Assembly (NCBI GenBank): GCA_018970765.1
Contig: JAGWVT010000016.1
Coordinates: forward strand, 1-43,903
Length of the DNA stretch: 43,903 nucleotides
Source: Actinomycetales bacterium
Lineage (GTDB): Bacteria > Actinomycetota > Actinomycetes > S36-B12
Reading direction: 5' to 3'
A program made the position numbers and the translations under genes. This document shows, one piece after another, positions 32,254 through 42,084 of the stretch. The notes beneath the pieces were generated by a model. That model did no database searches and was not told the origin of the DNA. It worked only from the letters and a program-made list of their open reading frames with translations. How positions within the stretch are numbered: position 1 is the first letter of the stretch; every line of letters begins with the position of its first letter.

Positions 32254-33066
32254 TCACCCGAAGGCCTCGCGGTGTAGGGCGTGTACGCGTGCACGTAGCG
32301 CGTCGGCAATGGCAGCCGGAGCTGCCACCATGGCTGGGTCGAGCCCATCGGTGCCCGTGACGACTGCACCGGCTTCTTCCGCGATAAGGGCACCCGCCGC
32401 CATATCCCAGGCGTTCAGCCCGCGTTCGTAGTAGGCATCTAAACGTCCAGACGCCAGCCAACAGAAGTCGACGACCGCGCAGCCCGTCCGACGAATGTCG
32501 CGAACCTCGGGTAACAGCGCCTGGACAACATGTGCCTGACTCGCGCGCTGCTGCGGTGAGTATCCGAAGCCCGTCGTGACTAGCGCCTGCGTCAGGTCCT
32601 GACACGTGCTAACGCGATTCGAGGTCACGTCCGTGCCGCGGATGCGCCAGGATCCCGCACCCCGAATAGCGAGATAACCATCCTGCAGGTCGGGTGCGAT
32701 AACCACTCCGACCTCGACTCGACCGTCAACCTCCGCAGCCACCGACACGCCCCACAGTGGCAACCGGTAGAGGTAGTTGACCGTGGCGTCGAGTGGATCG
32801 ACCACCCAGCGCACACCCGAGATGCCTGGACGCTCGCCACCTTCCTCACCCAAGATGGCGTCCTGTGGGCGCTCCGCCGTGATGAGGTCGACGATGAGCT
32901 GCTCGGAACGCCGATCCATCTCGGTCACCACATCAGTCGGCGTCGACTTGGTCATCACGTCAAGGTTGGCTGGTCGTCCGTCACGGAGCAGCGCACCAGC
33001 GTCAGTTCCCGCCTGCCAGGCCAGCGGTGCGAGGGAATGTTGGGTAAGAAGATCCTGCAGATTCAC
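32254..33066 (-). CDS. suhB: Inositol monophosphatase family protein
   Basis: A 270-residue Mg-dependent phosphatase (Rv2701c-like) that dephosphorylates inositol-1-phosphate or a related sugar phosphate. Metal ligands are seen at E74/E75 (GEEGG), D90 and D93 (DPLDAT) and D221 (NAWDMAAG). The usual Gly of DP(I/L)DGT is Ala94 here. The start is GTG 33066, preceded by AAAGGG at about 8 nt. It diverges from the MFS gene over 73 bp. SuhB-type and histidinol-phosphatase-type activities cannot be told apart. Confidence 0.86.
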   Translation of the reverse strand: MNLQDLLTQHSLAPLAWQAGTDAGALLRDGRPANLDVMTKSTPTDVVTEMDRRSEQLIVDLITAERPQDAILGEEGGERPGISGVRWVVDPLDATVNYLYRLPLWGVSVAAEVDGRVEVGVVIAPDLQDGYLAIRGAGSWRIRGTDVTSNRVSTCQDLTQALVTTGFGYSPQQRASQAHVVQALLPEVRDIRRTGCAVVDFCWLASGRLDAYYERGLNAWDMAAGALIAEEAGAVVTGTDGLDPAMVAAPAAIADALRARVHALHREAFG

Positions 33067-33124
33067 CGCCCTACCCTTTCAGATGCCACAGGTGTGGGTG
33101 AGCGGGTTGGGGCGCGCCAAGCAC

Positions 33125-33139
33125 TACGCTGCTGCAACC
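33125..33139 (+). promoter_or_regulatory. Possible -10 element for the MFS gene
   Basis: TACGCT ends 9 nt before ATG 33140; a transcript would carry only a 2-3 nt leader. Weaker than the 6-nt cases. Confidence 0.4.
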
Positions 33140-34462
33140 ATGCTGCGGGGCTATGCGGAAATCCTGCGCATCCCAGGTGCGCGCGCTTTCATCCTGGCTG
33201 GGTTCGTTGGTCGACTTCCGTTCGCCATGATCCCGCTTGCCATCGTGCTGTACGTCTCTTCCACAACGGGCTCCTACGCAACAGCGGGGCTGCTTTCGGC
33301 GACTGAGGCCATTGCTGCTGCCTTCGGTTCCCCAGCCACCAGTCGCATCATCGACCGACTGGGCCAAACTCGGGTACTGCCCTGGCTCGCCGCCGGGCAA
33401 GCCTTCAGCCTCGTCGCTTTCGTCCTCGCCGTTGCATCAGGTCAGCCATTACCAATCCTGCTGATCCTGGCAGCCCTTGCGGGGGCCTGTCAGCCCTCAA
33501 TCGGCTCCTGCGTGCGAGCCCGCTGGGTCTACGTAACCGATCCGGCCGATCCAACGCAGTTGCGCCGAGGGTTTGCCTTCGACAGCATCCTTGAGGAAAT
33601 GGTCTTCACGGTTAGCCCTATGTTGACCGCGATCGTCGCTGTACAGGTAAGCCTGCCGCTACCACTGCTGCTGGCTGCTGTGTTCTGCGTGACGGGCTCA
33701 GGCACCCTCGCCGCCCTGCGCCGCACCGCCCCGCCATTGCGCAAGCAGGACCATCGTGAACGTCGACGACGGCCTGCACTCCTGCTGCCGGGCATGCCTC
33801 TTCTCGCATTCTGCGCGATGGGCCTGGGCGCTGTGTTCGGCACGTTCGAGGTCACCACAGTTGCCTTCACCGCACAGTTGGGGCGACCTGAAGCTGGCGG
33901 GTTCCTGCTCGCCCTCTGGGCCGTGTTTTCGATGTTTGGCGGCCTATGGTTCGGCGCGCGAGCCCTGGTGATGTCAGCGCAACGGGTCCTCATCATCCAG
34001 ACCTGCCTGCTCACCGGGGCCCTCTTGCCGGCCGCACTCAGTCAAAACGTGTTCGTCATCATTCTCGTCACTGTGCTCTCGGGATCCATCGTCGCACCGA
34101 CGCTGATCTCGGTCTTCACCCTGACCGAGCGACTCGTGCCAGCTACCGCTCTCACCGAAGGTCTTGCTTGGGCGGTCTCCGGCATCACCGTCGGCTTCGC
34201 GTTGGGCTCAGCCCTGGCAGGTCAGGTCGTAGACCAGTTCGATACCGCCGCCGGTTACGCATTGCCGACTGCCAGTGCCGCGCTGGCCTGCCTCGTCGCC
34301 CTGTTGGGCGGTCGCTACCTCGGACGGCACCTAGCCCCGCGAACCCGGCCCACCGCCGTCACGGCGGCCTCCGTGCACGATCCGGCGCTACCGGACCCGA
34401 TACCCGGTCCAGGGCCGAGTTTCCAACCCTTGGGCGATCCAGGAGTGCCGGGCGGGCAGTAG
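33140..34462 (+). CDS. MFS transporter
   Basis: A 440-residue major facilitator protein with about 12 hydrophobic segments, starting with the AFILAGFVGRLPFAMIPLAIVLYV pair of helices and an internal cytoplasmic loop rich in Arg/Lys (KQDHRERRRRPA) between the two halves. The C-terminal tail of about 45 residues is Pro-rich. Substrate is unknown; distantly resembles efflux-type MFS. Reading from 32777 would cover suhB antisense, so ATG 33140 with TACGCT upstream is preferred. Confidence 0.85.
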   Translation: MLRGYAEILRIPGARAFILAGFVGRLPFAMIPLAIVLYVSSTTGSYATAGLLSATEAIAAAFGSPATSRIIDRLGQTRVLPWLAAGQAFSLVAFVLAVASGQPLPILLILAALAGACQPSIGSCVRARWVYVTDPADPTQLRRGFAFDSILEEMVFTVSPMLTAIVAVQVSLPLPLLLAAVFCVTGSGTLAALRRTAPPLRKQDHRERRRRPALLLPGMPLLAFCAMGLGAVFGTFEVTTVAFTAQLGRPEAGGFLLALWAVFSMFGGLWFGARALVMSAQRVLIIQTCLLTGALLPAALSQNVFVIILVTVLSGSIVAPTLISVFTLTERLVPATALTEGLAWAVSGITVGFALGSALAGQVVDQFDTAAGYALPTASAALACLVALLGGRYLGRHLAPRTRPTAVTAASVHDPALPDPIPGPGPSFQPLGDPGVPGGQ

Positions 34463-34463
34463 G

Positions 34464-35189
34464 TTGGCACCACGGGTCGAGTACCCGGGCGCCATCCGAA
34501 CGTCGAGACGGGAGCGAACCCTGAAACCGCTGAGTCCGCGTGAGATTCAACTGCGCGTTCGCGCGGGCGCCTCTCCCGAGACAGTCTCCGCGGAGACGGG
34601 GTGGGCATTGGACCGGGTGCAGCGCTACGCCGACCAGATCCTCATCGAGCGCGGCTGGGTAGCCGAGCGGGCACGGCAGGTGGAACTGCGCACCGCCGAT
34701 GGACCGGTCACCTTGGGCGAAGCAGCAGAGTCGGTGGCCTACGCCGAAGGGTATGACCCGCAGGACCTCATCTGGGATTCCTGGCGACGCCCGGATGGTC
34801 GTTGGGTAGTTACCGCAACTGTTGACGTCGATACCGGCATTGTCCGCGGCACTTGGATTTACGACACAGTCGGTCGAACTATTCATCCTCTTGATGACGC
34901 GGCGATCTGGTACATGGGTGCCAGCGATATGCGGCTGAATCAATTGGTGGTGCAGGCCAACACAGGATCGCGGAATGATCGCGCGGCTCGTCCGAGGCTG
35001 GTTGCTGTGCAACCGGAGGAACCTCCCACCCGAGAGACCACTGCCATCCGCCAGCCTGCGGCGGCCCAGCCGCAGGAGCAGCCAGTTACAGATCGCCCTG
35101 TGCGCAGCAAGAGCAGTAAAGGCCGAAAGCGGGCAAGTGTGCCCAGTTGGGACGAAATCCTGTTTGGTGCCACACGTGGTGACGACTGA
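34464..35189 (+). CDS. sepH: SepH-like (DUF3071) cell-division protein, short N-terminus
   Basis: A 241-residue protein related to SepH, an actinobacterial FtsZ regulator. The helix-turn-helix region SPREIQLRVRAGASPETVSAETGW and the QDLIWDSWRRPDGRWVV block are intact, as is the C-terminal signature SVPSWDEILFGATRG. The usual roughly 60-residue N-terminal beta region (MPELRVVAVSNDG in Streptomyces) is missing, and no matching frame exists upstream, which is occupied by the MFS gene end. The start is uncertain: TTG 34464 overlaps a TAGGTT hexamer; CTG codons follow. It converges on tdk with 39 bp between. Confidence 0.82.
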   Translation: MAPRVEYPGAIRTSRRERTLKPLSPREIQLRVRAGASPETVSAETGWALDRVQRYADQILIERGWVAERARQVELRTADGPVTLGEAAESVAYAEGYDPQDLIWDSWRRPDGRWVVTATVDVDTGIVRGTWIYDTVGRTIHPLDDAAIWYMGASDMRLNQLVVQANTGSRNDRAARPRLVAVQPEEPPTRETTAIRQPAAAQPQEQPVTDRPVRSKSSKGRKRASVPSWDEILFGATRGDD

Positions 35190-35228
35190 TCGGGAAGTCG
35201 CCGCAGGACGTCACCGTCAGGCAGCCGC

Positions 35229-35888
35229 CTATGGTTGCGAGCTGAACGGCAGTGGTTCACGTGACATGTGCTCGGTTCCTGCCACAGCCACTGTTCGACG
35301 ACTGCGGTAATGCCTGCGACACAGCACCTCGTAGGCAACTTGCCCGGCACCGCTGGAACCAGCGACGTCACCGACGACAACTTGATCGCCCTCAACCACC
35401 ATCTGACCATTCACGGTACGTGCATTGTGGATCGCCCGCGCACCGCACCAGCACAGCGCCTCGACCTGCAGCACCTGCACTCGGTCGGCTAGTTCCACCA
35501 GGCGTGCCGACCCCGGAAAGAGGCGAGTACGAAAGTCCGTCATGATGCCGAAGGCATACACGTCGACGTGCAACTCATCGACGATCCGCGCCAGATCTTC
35601 CACCTGCTCAGCACTGTAGAACTGCGCCTCGTCACAAATCAGGTAATCCACTCGACTGCCCTTGGACAGCGCATCGACCACATGAGCCCACAGATCCAGT
35701 GACTCGGTCACCTCAACGGCACCTACCTGCAGGCCGAGTCGGCTGGAAAGTTTCGAGGGTCCGGCACGGTCAAGCCGGGTGAACACCAGGCCGGCGCGGC
35801 CCCGCGAGGCATGGTTGTGGTCGGTCTGCAGGGCCAGGGTGGATTTTCCGCAGTCCATTGTTCCTGCGTAGAACACCAGTTCCGCCAC
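35229..35888 (-). CDS. tdk: Thymidine kinase (type II)
   Basis: A 219-residue thymidine kinase of the Tdk salvage type. The P-loop GTMDCGKST (residues 9-17), the Walker B-like DEAQF, and the lasso region are visible. Zinc ligands are probably CWC and the C..H of LCRRHY. It makes dTMP from thymidine. The start is GTG 35888. It follows the phosphodiesterase gene on the same strand with a 19-bp gap, so the two are likely co-transcribed. Confidence 0.94.
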   Translation of the reverse strand: MAELVFYAGTMDCGKSTLALQTDHNHASRGRAGLVFTRLDRAGPSKLSSRLGLQVGAVEVTESLDLWAHVVDALSKGSRVDYLICDEAQFYSAEQVEDLARIVDELHVDVYAFGIMTDFRTRLFPGSARLVELADRVQVLQVEALCWCGARAIHNARTVNGQMVVEGDQVVVGDVAGSSGAGQVAYEVLCRRHYRSRRTVAVAGTEHMSREPLPFSSQP

Positions 35889-35907
35889 GTGTGCATCGTG
35901 GCATAGC

Positions 35908-37047
35908 TCAGCCGCGCGCGTGCAGCATGGGGATCAGCATCTCCTCGGGTGTCAGTCCACCGTGCTGCCCAACCAAGCGGCTCACCGTTGGATCGCTGCG
36001 ACTTGCCAGCATCCAATCCAGTTCACAGACCGCAACGACATCACCGATCCGGTCGGCGAGCATGGGGTCGACTCGGCCGAACCATCCCATCTCGATCGCC
36101 TCAGTGCGGGTCGCGATGATCGCAATATCCGGTACCTCCTCGCGCCAACGTTGCACAACATCGGTGGCCGCGGACTCGGCTGCTGCAGTGAATCCCGAGT
36201 CGGCACCGCCGCGAACATAGAGGTGCCGGGCCCGCGGATCTCCGAGGATTCGTTCAACCCCGGCCATCAGGCGCGGCCTATCTTCGACCAACACCCGCCG
36301 TTCCCTTGGACAATTGATCATTCCGTGGTCGGACGTGACCACAAGGTCCTGATCTGGCCCGAGAGCGGCGAGGATTCCCGCGATCATCGCGTCGACCTCA
36401 CCCAGCGCCATCAGCCATGCCGGCGAGCCCACACCACGTTCGTGGCCGACCCGATCTAGGCGCGGCCAGTAGCAGTACACGAACGTCGACGCGGACGTGG
36501 CCAGAACTTTGGACACCACCCGGATGCGATCCTGCGCTGATTCCGCACCGAGGTACCGGCCACCGCGCAGTGCGGCTAGCGTCAATCCCGAGGCACGGTA
36601 GGACTCCGGCCCGACCGAGATCACGTCAACGCCGGAGCGCACCATGGCTTCGAACAATGTCGGTTCTGGCTGGATCATGATCGGGTTGGGCTCGCTGCCC
36701 CACTTGAGCGGGAAGAGGACCTGTTCAATGTCCGACACCCAGAACGAAGTGCCCACGAGGCCGTGCTCCCCCGGATCCAGCCCGGTTCCCAGGGAAGCCA
36801 ATGCCGTGGCCGTCGTGCTTGGAAAGACCGTTCTCGCGCCATCCGACGAGTCGCCAACCACGGGTGCGAAGGTGGCCATCGCGGCCAGAGTTGGCGCTGC
36901 TGCCGCAAACTCACCCAGTTGCTGCGCGCCCAATCCATCGATCAGGCACAGCACCACCGCACGCGCGCTGCCCCGATGCGCTGGGCCTGCCCCGGGGTTC
37001 CCGAGGAGTTCAGCACACCTGACCAATACCTCGGCCAGATTGTTCAC
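35908..37047 (-). CDS. Alkaline phosphatase superfamily nucleotide pyrophosphatase-like protein
   Basis: A 379-residue phosphodiesterase/nucleotide pyrophosphatase-type protein. Metal and catalytic motifs: D37 in CLIDGLG, nucleophile T78 in VFPSTTATALASLGTG, RLDRVGHE, TSDHGM and a late GQHGGL. The substrate is unknown. No signal peptide is seen, suggesting a cytoplasmic enzyme. The GTG start overlaps the DUF5998 stop (GTGA), indicating coupling. The neighbourhood (sepH, tdk, this, DUF5998) matches the Streptomyces order. Confidence 0.86.
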   Translation of the reverse strand: MNNLAEVLVRCAELLGNPGAGPAHRGSARAVVLCLIDGLGAQQLGEFAAAAPTLAAMATFAPVVGDSSDGARTVFPSTTATALASLGTGLDPGEHGLVGTSFWVSDIEQVLFPLKWGSEPNPIMIQPEPTLFEAMVRSGVDVISVGPESYRASGLTLAALRGGRYLGAESAQDRIRVVSKVLATSASTFVYCYWPRLDRVGHERGVGSPAWLMALGEVDAMIAGILAALGPDQDLVVTSDHGMINCPRERRVLVEDRPRLMAGVERILGDPRARHLYVRGGADSGFTAAAESAATDVVQRWREEVPDIAIIATRTEAIEMGWFGRVDPMLADRIGDVVAVCELDWMLASRSDPTVSRLVGQHGGLTPEEMLIPMLHARG

Positions 37048-37622
37048 CGCAGGCGCGTTGCCGTGGCCTGCGACAGAGCTGCAGCAAAGGCAAGTGCCTG
37101 ACCAACCGCGTCGAGGCCATCGGCGACCTGGGAGACGCGCAGCGAAAGGTCGTCATTGCTGGCGGTACCGGTGTAGCCGTGGTCTGCCTCGCAGGCGGGA
37201 TCCCCGCAGCTGGCCGGCTCGAGATCAATCCGGCTGACCGCCCCCCAACCGATAGTGAGCACGACCTCAGCCGCCTGATTGCCCGGTTCATGAGCGGCCG
37301 GGTTTCCCACCACCCGGGTAACCACGACGGAGTCGACCCGCTCGAGACGAACGGCCTCAGTGGAGGCAGATGCGTAGGGGGTGGGGTGGGCCTCATCCAC
37401 ACCGTGCTCGTCGGTGTGGCCAACAATCAGCCGTGTCGGAGTTAATGCGAGCACGGTGACGTGACGATGGAGTTCGTCCCGGTCGAAGGTGGCCTCGTGG
37501 TGGACCAAGTAGGACAGGAGGGGTTCGCCAGCCAACGCGGTGTCGAGTGCGTCGGAGACGAGGTCTGGGTAGTAGCCACTCCGCTGGATATCAAGTCGAA
37601 GTCGCTCGTCCAGTTCGGCCAC
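37044..37622 (-). CDS. DUF5998 protein
   Basis: A 192-residue protein of the actinobacterial DUF5998 family, unknown function. Shared blocks are IQRSGYYPDLVSDAL, YLVHHEATFDRDELHRHVTVLALT, AHPTPYASASTEAVRL, VLTIGWGAVSRIDLEPASCGDPACEADHGYTG. The start is chosen at GTG 37622, with CAGGA upstream and the length of relatives; GTG 37679 is an alternative and an ATG at 37739 would overlap the divergent psuG gene. Confidence 0.82.
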   Translation of the reverse strand: MAELDERLRLDIQRSGYYPDLVSDALDTALAGEPLLSYLVHHEATFDRDELHRHVTVLALTPTRLIVGHTDEHGVDEAHPTPYASASTEAVRLERVDSVVVTRVVGNPAAHEPGNQAAEVVLTIGWGAVSRIDLEPASCGDPACEADHGYTGTASNDDLSLRVSQVADGLDAVGQALAFAAALSQATATRLR

Positions 37623-37685
37623 GCCGACATCCTGCCAGGCCGGGTGGGCGCGTGTCAGAGGAGTGGTCTGGGCTTGCACACTGGC

Positions 37686-37697
37686 TAGGTTTGGTTC
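37686..37697 (+). promoter_or_regulatory. Predicted -10 element, leaderless psuG start
   Basis: TAGGTT followed by six bases and GTG 37698. Confidence 0.6.
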
Positions 37698-38627
37698 GTG
37701 CCCACACCACCGATCATCAGGATTCTCCCCGAAGTGCAAGCCGCATTGGCTGGCGGAGGCCCGGTGGTGGCCCTGGAATCAACAATCATCAGCCACGGGT
37801 TGCCTCGGCCAGAGAACCTGCGTGTGGCCCGTGAGGTCGAACAGGTCATTCGCAACCAAGGGGCCGTTCCCGCAACGGTCGCGATCGTGGATGGCGTCGT
37901 GCTGATCGGTTTGGATAATGGCGCACTCGACCGTGTCGCCAATGACGACAACGTCGTCAAGGCCTCCCTACGCGATTTGGCCTGGGTTTGCGCGCAGCGC
38001 GGTAGCGCGGCCACTACTGTCGCGGCAACCAGCCACCTGGCCCATTTGGTCGGAATTGAGGTATTTGCTACCGGCGGCTTGGGAGGTATACATCGTGGGG
38101 CCCGCGAAACGTGGGACGAGTCCGCCGACCTCACCGCCTTGGGCACCATTCCCATCACCGTGGTCTGCTCCGGCGTCAAGTCAATCCTTGACGTTCCAGC
38201 AACGCTCGAACGCCTCGAGACGTTGAATGTAACCGTGGCCGGGTACGGCACCAGTGAGTTCCCTGGCTTCTACCTATCGACGACTGGTCAACCCCTGAGC
38301 GCTAGGGCCGATTCACCAAGTCAGGTCGCCGACGTGATCGCCGCACGCCGCGCGCTCAGTGTGACCTCAGCTCTCGTGGTCGCCAACCCCCTTCCAGAAT
38401 CCGAGCAGGTCGACCCTGATCTGCATGAGCGTGTCCTGGCTGAGGGCATGGCCCTGGCAGAACGTCGGCGCGTGGTGGGCAAGGACGTCACACCCTTCTT
38501 GCTCGACCACTTCCATCGGGCCACCGATGGGATAAGCCTGCAAGCCAATGAACGCATCATCGTGCAAAATTCCGAACTCGCCGCGCGCATTGCGGTCGCA
38601 GTCAGCAGCAGCAAGCCGGGGACCTGA
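37698..38627 (+). CDS. psuG: Pseudouridine-5'-phosphate glycosidase
   Basis: A 309-residue PsuG-family enzyme that reversibly splits the C-C bond of pseudouridine-5'-phosphate to uracil and ribose-5-phosphate. Hallmark segments include [64 protein letters not shown] and VANPLPE. A partner kinase (PsuK) is not in the window. The GTG start has TAGGTT 6 nt upstream. The stop overlaps the topoisomerase ATG by one base (TGATG). Confidence 0.95.
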   Translation: MPTPPIIRILPEVQAALAGGGPVVALESTIISHGLPRPENLRVAREVEQVIRNQGAVPATVAIVDGVVLIGLDNGALDRVANDDNVVKASLRDLAWVCAQRGSAATTVAATSHLAHLVGIEVFATGGLGGIHRGARETWDESADLTALGTIPITVVCSGVKSILDVPATLERLETLNVTVAGYGTSEFPGFYLSTTGQPLSARADSPSQVADVIAARRALSVTSALVVANPLPESEQVDPDLHERVLAEGMALAERRRVVGKDVTPFLLDHFHRATDGISLQANERIIVQNSELAARIAVAVSSSKPGT

Positions 38628-41065
38628 TGGCTCGGAAATCACCGCCGGCACCCGAACACGGCGGGCGCATTGTCGATATCGACGTGTCGCAGGAGATGCG
38701 CAGTTCGTTCCTTGAATACGCCTACTCCGTCATCTACTCGCGGGCCCTGCCGGATGCGCGCGATGGCCTGAAGCCAGTACAGCGACGAATCCTGTTCCAA
38801 ATGGCCCAGATGGGTTTGCGGCCAGATCGTGGCCACGTCAAGAGCGCCCGCGTCGTGGGCGAGGTCATGGGCCGCCTCCATCCGCATGGCGACACGGCGA
38901 TCTACGACGCCTTGGTTCGGATGGCTCAGTCATTTGCCCTACGACTACCCCTCGTGGACGGACACGGGAACTTCGGGTCGCTGGACGACGGACCCGCAGC
39001 TATGCGATACACCGAAGCTCGACTTGCGCCATCCGCCATGGATATGACCGCCACGCTCGATGAGGATGTTGTCGACTTCATCGCCAACTACGACGGGCGG
39101 GAGCAAGAACCCGTCGTACTACCGGCCGCCATTCCAAATCTGCTCGTCAACGGGGCTTCTGGTATCGCGGTCGGTATGGCAACCAACCTTGTTCCGCACA
39201 ACCTCATAGAAGTAGTGAACGCGGCGCGATTGTTAATCAGCAAGCCCAAGTCCACACTGGACGACATCATGGCGGTCCTGCCCGGACCCGACCTGCCCGG
39301 TGGCGGAATCATCATCGGCCTTGACGGGATCCGCGATGCCTACGAAAGCGGACGAGGTTCATTCCGGGTTCGTGCACGGGCGAGCATCGAGCAGGTATCC
39401 GCACGGCGGCGGGGCATCGTGGTCACTGAGCTACCCATGGCAGTGGGCCCAGAACGCATTATCGAGCGCGTCAAGGACCTTGTTCAGGCCAAGAAGATCG
39501 AGGGCATCGCCGACATCACAGACCTCAGCGATGGCGACAGCGGTCTGCGGTTGGTCATTGAAGTCAAGTCTGGTTACCACCCTGAGGCGGTACTGGAATC
39601 TCTCTACCGACTCACGCCAATGGAAGATTCCGTCAACGTCAACGCGGTCGCATTGGTGGAGGGGCAGCCTCATACCCTTGGCCTACTCGACCTCCTAGCG
39701 GTCTTCATCAACCACCGCCTTGATGTAGTCCGGCGCCGCTCCGCATTCCGTCGAGCTCGCGCGGCGGATCGCCTGCACTTGGTCGAAGGCATGCTCATCG
39801 CAATACTCGACATCGATGAGGTCATCCAATTGATCCGTGCCAGTGACGATGTCGCCAGTGCGCGCGAACGATTGATGAGCGTGTTTGAACTCACTGAGGT
39901 GCAGGCGAACTACATCCTCGAAATGCCACTTCGTCGCCTCACCAAATTCTCCCGCCTTGAATTGGAGAAAGAGCAGGGCGAGCTTCACAACACGATCAAG
40001 GAGTTGGAGCGGCTCCTGCGTGACGACAAGGCCTTGCGGACCGCCGTCAGTGACGAACTCGCTGGAGTTGCCCGAACGCATGGCACACCCCGCAGGTCGA
40101 TCCTGGCCTCCGAGGATGGCGTGGTCCTCGCGCAGGTGCCACTGCATGAGGCAGACGAACCCTGCCTGGTCATGTTGTCCGGCACGGGGATGATTGGCCG
40201 TCTTCCAGCAAGTGCTGATCAACTCGCATCGTGGGCAGCCGGTGAACAGGACGGTCCCCTGGCCACTGAAGTCGTCGCGAGTGCGGTGGCAACCACAGCA
40301 CGCGGCCAGGTCGGGCTGGTTACCAGCAGTGGTCAAGTTGTCCGTGTCGACGTCATGGACCTTCCGATGCTTCCGCAGGGCGCACCAATCGGTGCCCTGG
40401 TGAATGCCCCGGCCGGTGACACGTTGCTGTGCCTGTTGCCCTTGGACGACAGTGGTTCGCTTGTCCTGGGCACGGCGAGCGGCATCGTGAAGCGCGTAAC
40501 GGCCGACTTCCCTGCGAGCAAGGACCAATGGGAGGTCATTCGGCTTGCTGATGGTGATCAAGTTGTCGCGGCTGCAACCCTTCCGGAGGCGTTCGCAGAA
40601 CGCTGCGATCTGGTCTTGATCAGTGACGATGCGCAGTTACTGCGTTTCGCTGCCAGTGACGTGCGGGCCCAGGGCAGAGCAGGGGGCGGAGTCCAGGGCA
40701 TTCGCTTGTCGCAGGGTGCTCGCCTCATTGCCTGCGCGCCGGTACCGGCCACTGCTGGTGACCAGGCCGTCGTGGTGACCGTCGCGGGGAGCCAGGGCGC
40801 CTTACCTGGTACCGAAGGTGCCAGCGTCAAGGTCACCGCGCTTGCGGCATTCCCCCGCAAGGGCCGTGCGACCGCAGGTGTTCGTTGCCACAAGTTCCGT
40901 GCCGATGAAGACTCACTGACCGCCGCTTGGGCCGGCCTGGCACCGGCGCGTGCCGTGAGCATTGCTGGTGCCCCCGTGCGATTGCCTGCCGCCGATGATC
41001 GCCGGGACGGCACGGGTAGCCCCGTGCCAGCACCCATCGCAGCAATCGGCGGTCGTTGGTGGTAG
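38627..41065 (+). CDS. parC: DNA topoisomerase IV subunit A (GyrA/ParC family)
   Basis: An 812-residue type IIA topoisomerase A subunit, which cuts and rejoins DNA to decatenate chromosomes. Catalytic Tyr128 lies in [10 protein letters not shown], and the quinolone-resistance region around [17 protein letters not shown] is intact. The C-terminal pinwheel has no good GyrA box; the nearest segment, [13 protein letters not shown], is degenerate, so topoisomerase IV is favoured over gyrase. The ParE gene is not in the window. Its ATG overlaps the psuG stop, which is unusual. Confidence 0.92.
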   Translation: MARKSPPAPEHGGRIVDIDVSQEMRSSFLEYAYSVIYSRALPDARDGLKPVQRRILFQMAQMGLRPDRGHVKSARVVGEVMGRLHPHGDTAIYDALVRMAQSFALRLPLVDGHGNFGSLDDGPAAMRYTEARLAPSAMDMTATLDEDVVDFIANYDGREQEPVVLPAAIPNLLVNGASGIAVGMATNLVPHNLIEVVNAARLLISKPKSTLDDIMAVLPGPDLPGGGIIIGLDGIRDAYESGRGSFRVRARASIEQVSARRRGIVVTELPMAVGPERIIERVKDLVQAKKIEGIADITDLSDGDSGLRLVIEVKSGYHPEAVLESLYRLTPMEDSVNVNAVALVEGQPHTLGLLDLLAVFINHRLDVVRRRSAFRRARAADRLHLVEGMLIAILDIDEVIQLIRASDDVASARERLMSVFELTEVQANYILEMPLRRLTKFSRLELEKEQGELHNTIKELERLLRDDKALRTAVSDELAGVARTHGTPRRSILASEDGVVLAQVPLHEADEPCLVMLSGTGMIGRLPASADQLASWAAGEQDGPLATEVVASAVATTARGQVGLVTSSGQVVRVDVMDLPMLPQGAPIGALVNAPAGDTLLCLLPLDDSGSLVLGTASGIVKRVTADFPASKDQWEVIRLADGDQVVAAATLPEAFAERCDLVLISDDAQLLRFAASDVRAQGRAGGGVQGIRLSQGARLIACAPVPATAGDQAVVVTVAGSQGALPGTEGASVKVTALAAFPRKGRATAGVRCHKFRADEDSLTAAWAGLAPARAVSIAGAPVRLPAADDRRDGTGSPVPAPIAAIGGRWW
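41009..41028 (+). repeat. Perfect 8-bp hairpin near the end of parC
   Basis: GGCACGGG and CCCGTGCC flank a 4-base loop, about 30 bp before the start of the next gene. It lies inside the parC coding sequence and has no T tract, so terminator function is unlikely. Confidence 0.6.
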
Positions 41066-42084
41066 GCGTAGGCCCTGCGCCGAAAGCCCCCGACTCATGT
41101 TCGACACTGGCCGCGGATGAACCGCTCGCTGGGACAGCGCCCTTCGCGCGTGCCTGGATCGCCATAGAGCAACCAGGATCCTGGGGACGTGACGCCCTTC
41201 GATCAAACGCGCTGCCTGTCGGGATCGGACCCATACTTGCCGACCGCGCCAAGGCTGCCGAGGTTGGCGTCCTGCTGATCCGACATCCGAAGCGGCCAAG
41301 ACACCTGTCGGAATCGGACGCGCGCAGTCTGTGGGTCGCGCACATTGCATCGAACACACTCATACGCCTGGAATCCAGCAACTGCAGGGAACTCCTCAAC
41401 TGGGACCTAGCAGCGATCGCGCACGGCGACCTCTCATCGATAGGCGCCCCAGGCGCCGGCTCGGCCAACGACACCTCGGTCGAACAGCCTCTCGCCCTCA
41501 TCTGCTGCCACGCTGCACGCGATGCCTGCTGCGCGATCCACGGACGAGCCCTCTACGACGCGCTGCTTGCCCAGTCATCACCTGAAGGAGCCAAGAACTT
41601 GTGGCAGTGCAGTCACCTCGGTGGTCATCGCTTCGCACCCACCATGCTGCTCCTGCCATTGGGAGCGGTCTACGGCCGCGTCGACCTACTCGAAGCACAA
41701 TCTGCAATCCAGGCGGCCTCCCTTGACCACCTTCTCCCCAACAACTGTCGAGGACAGACACGATTCACGGCCCCGATTCAAGCTGCCGACCTCTACTTGC
41801 GGGCTACGTTGCCAATTCTGGACAGGTGCGCATTGACCTACGATTTGCGTCCGTCTGCGGAATCACTCCGTGGATCAGAAGGTGGGAAGCCCCAAAATAA
41901 TCTGCCGGAAGCTGCCCAAACGGTGCTAGCCCGTCATCTTGATGGTCGCGCCTGGGCGTTACTCGTGACACAGGAATCGTTAGGGCTCGTTGCCCCGCAG
42001 TCTTGCGGTGACGTCCACAGACCATTGACGACGTGGCGGGTACAGCAATGCCAGACGCTTACGACCCACGACGGGCGAGCATAG
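41059..42084 (+). CDS. Sucrase/ferredoxin-like protein
   Basis: A 341-residue protein of the Suc_Fer family, with thioredoxin-like ferredoxin features. Visible blocks are [23 protein letters not shown], with closely spaced cysteines that may bind a [2Fe-2S] cluster, and [24 protein letters not shown]. Function in actinobacteria is not known. The GTG at 41059 overlaps the parC end; a TTG 3 nt earlier is possible. It converges on the methyltransferase, overlapping 26 bp. Confidence 0.83.
   Translation: MVGVGPAPKAPDSCSTLAADEPLAGTAPFARAWIAIEQPGSWGRDALRSNALPVGIGPILADRAKAAEVGVLLIRHPKRPRHLSESDARSLWVAHIASNTLIRLESSNCRELLNWDLAAIAHGDLSSIGAPGAGSANDTSVEQPLALICCHAARDACCAIHGRALYDALLAQSSPEGAKNLWQCSHLGGHRFAPTMLLLPLGAVYGRVDLLEAQSAIQAASLDHLLPNNCRGQTRFTAPIQAADLYLRATLPILDRCALTYDLRPSAESLRGSEGGKPQNNLPEAAQTVLARHLDGRAWALLVTQESLGLVAPQSCGDVHRPLTTWRVQQCQTLTTHDGRA

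Noticed and set aside
32777-33139. N-terminal extension of the MFS protein
   Set aside because: Overlaps suhB on the other strand and lacks hydrophobic segments.
39695-40561. 288-codon frame antisense to parC
   Set aside because: Shadow of the topoisomerase coding sequence; no ribosome binding site or motif.
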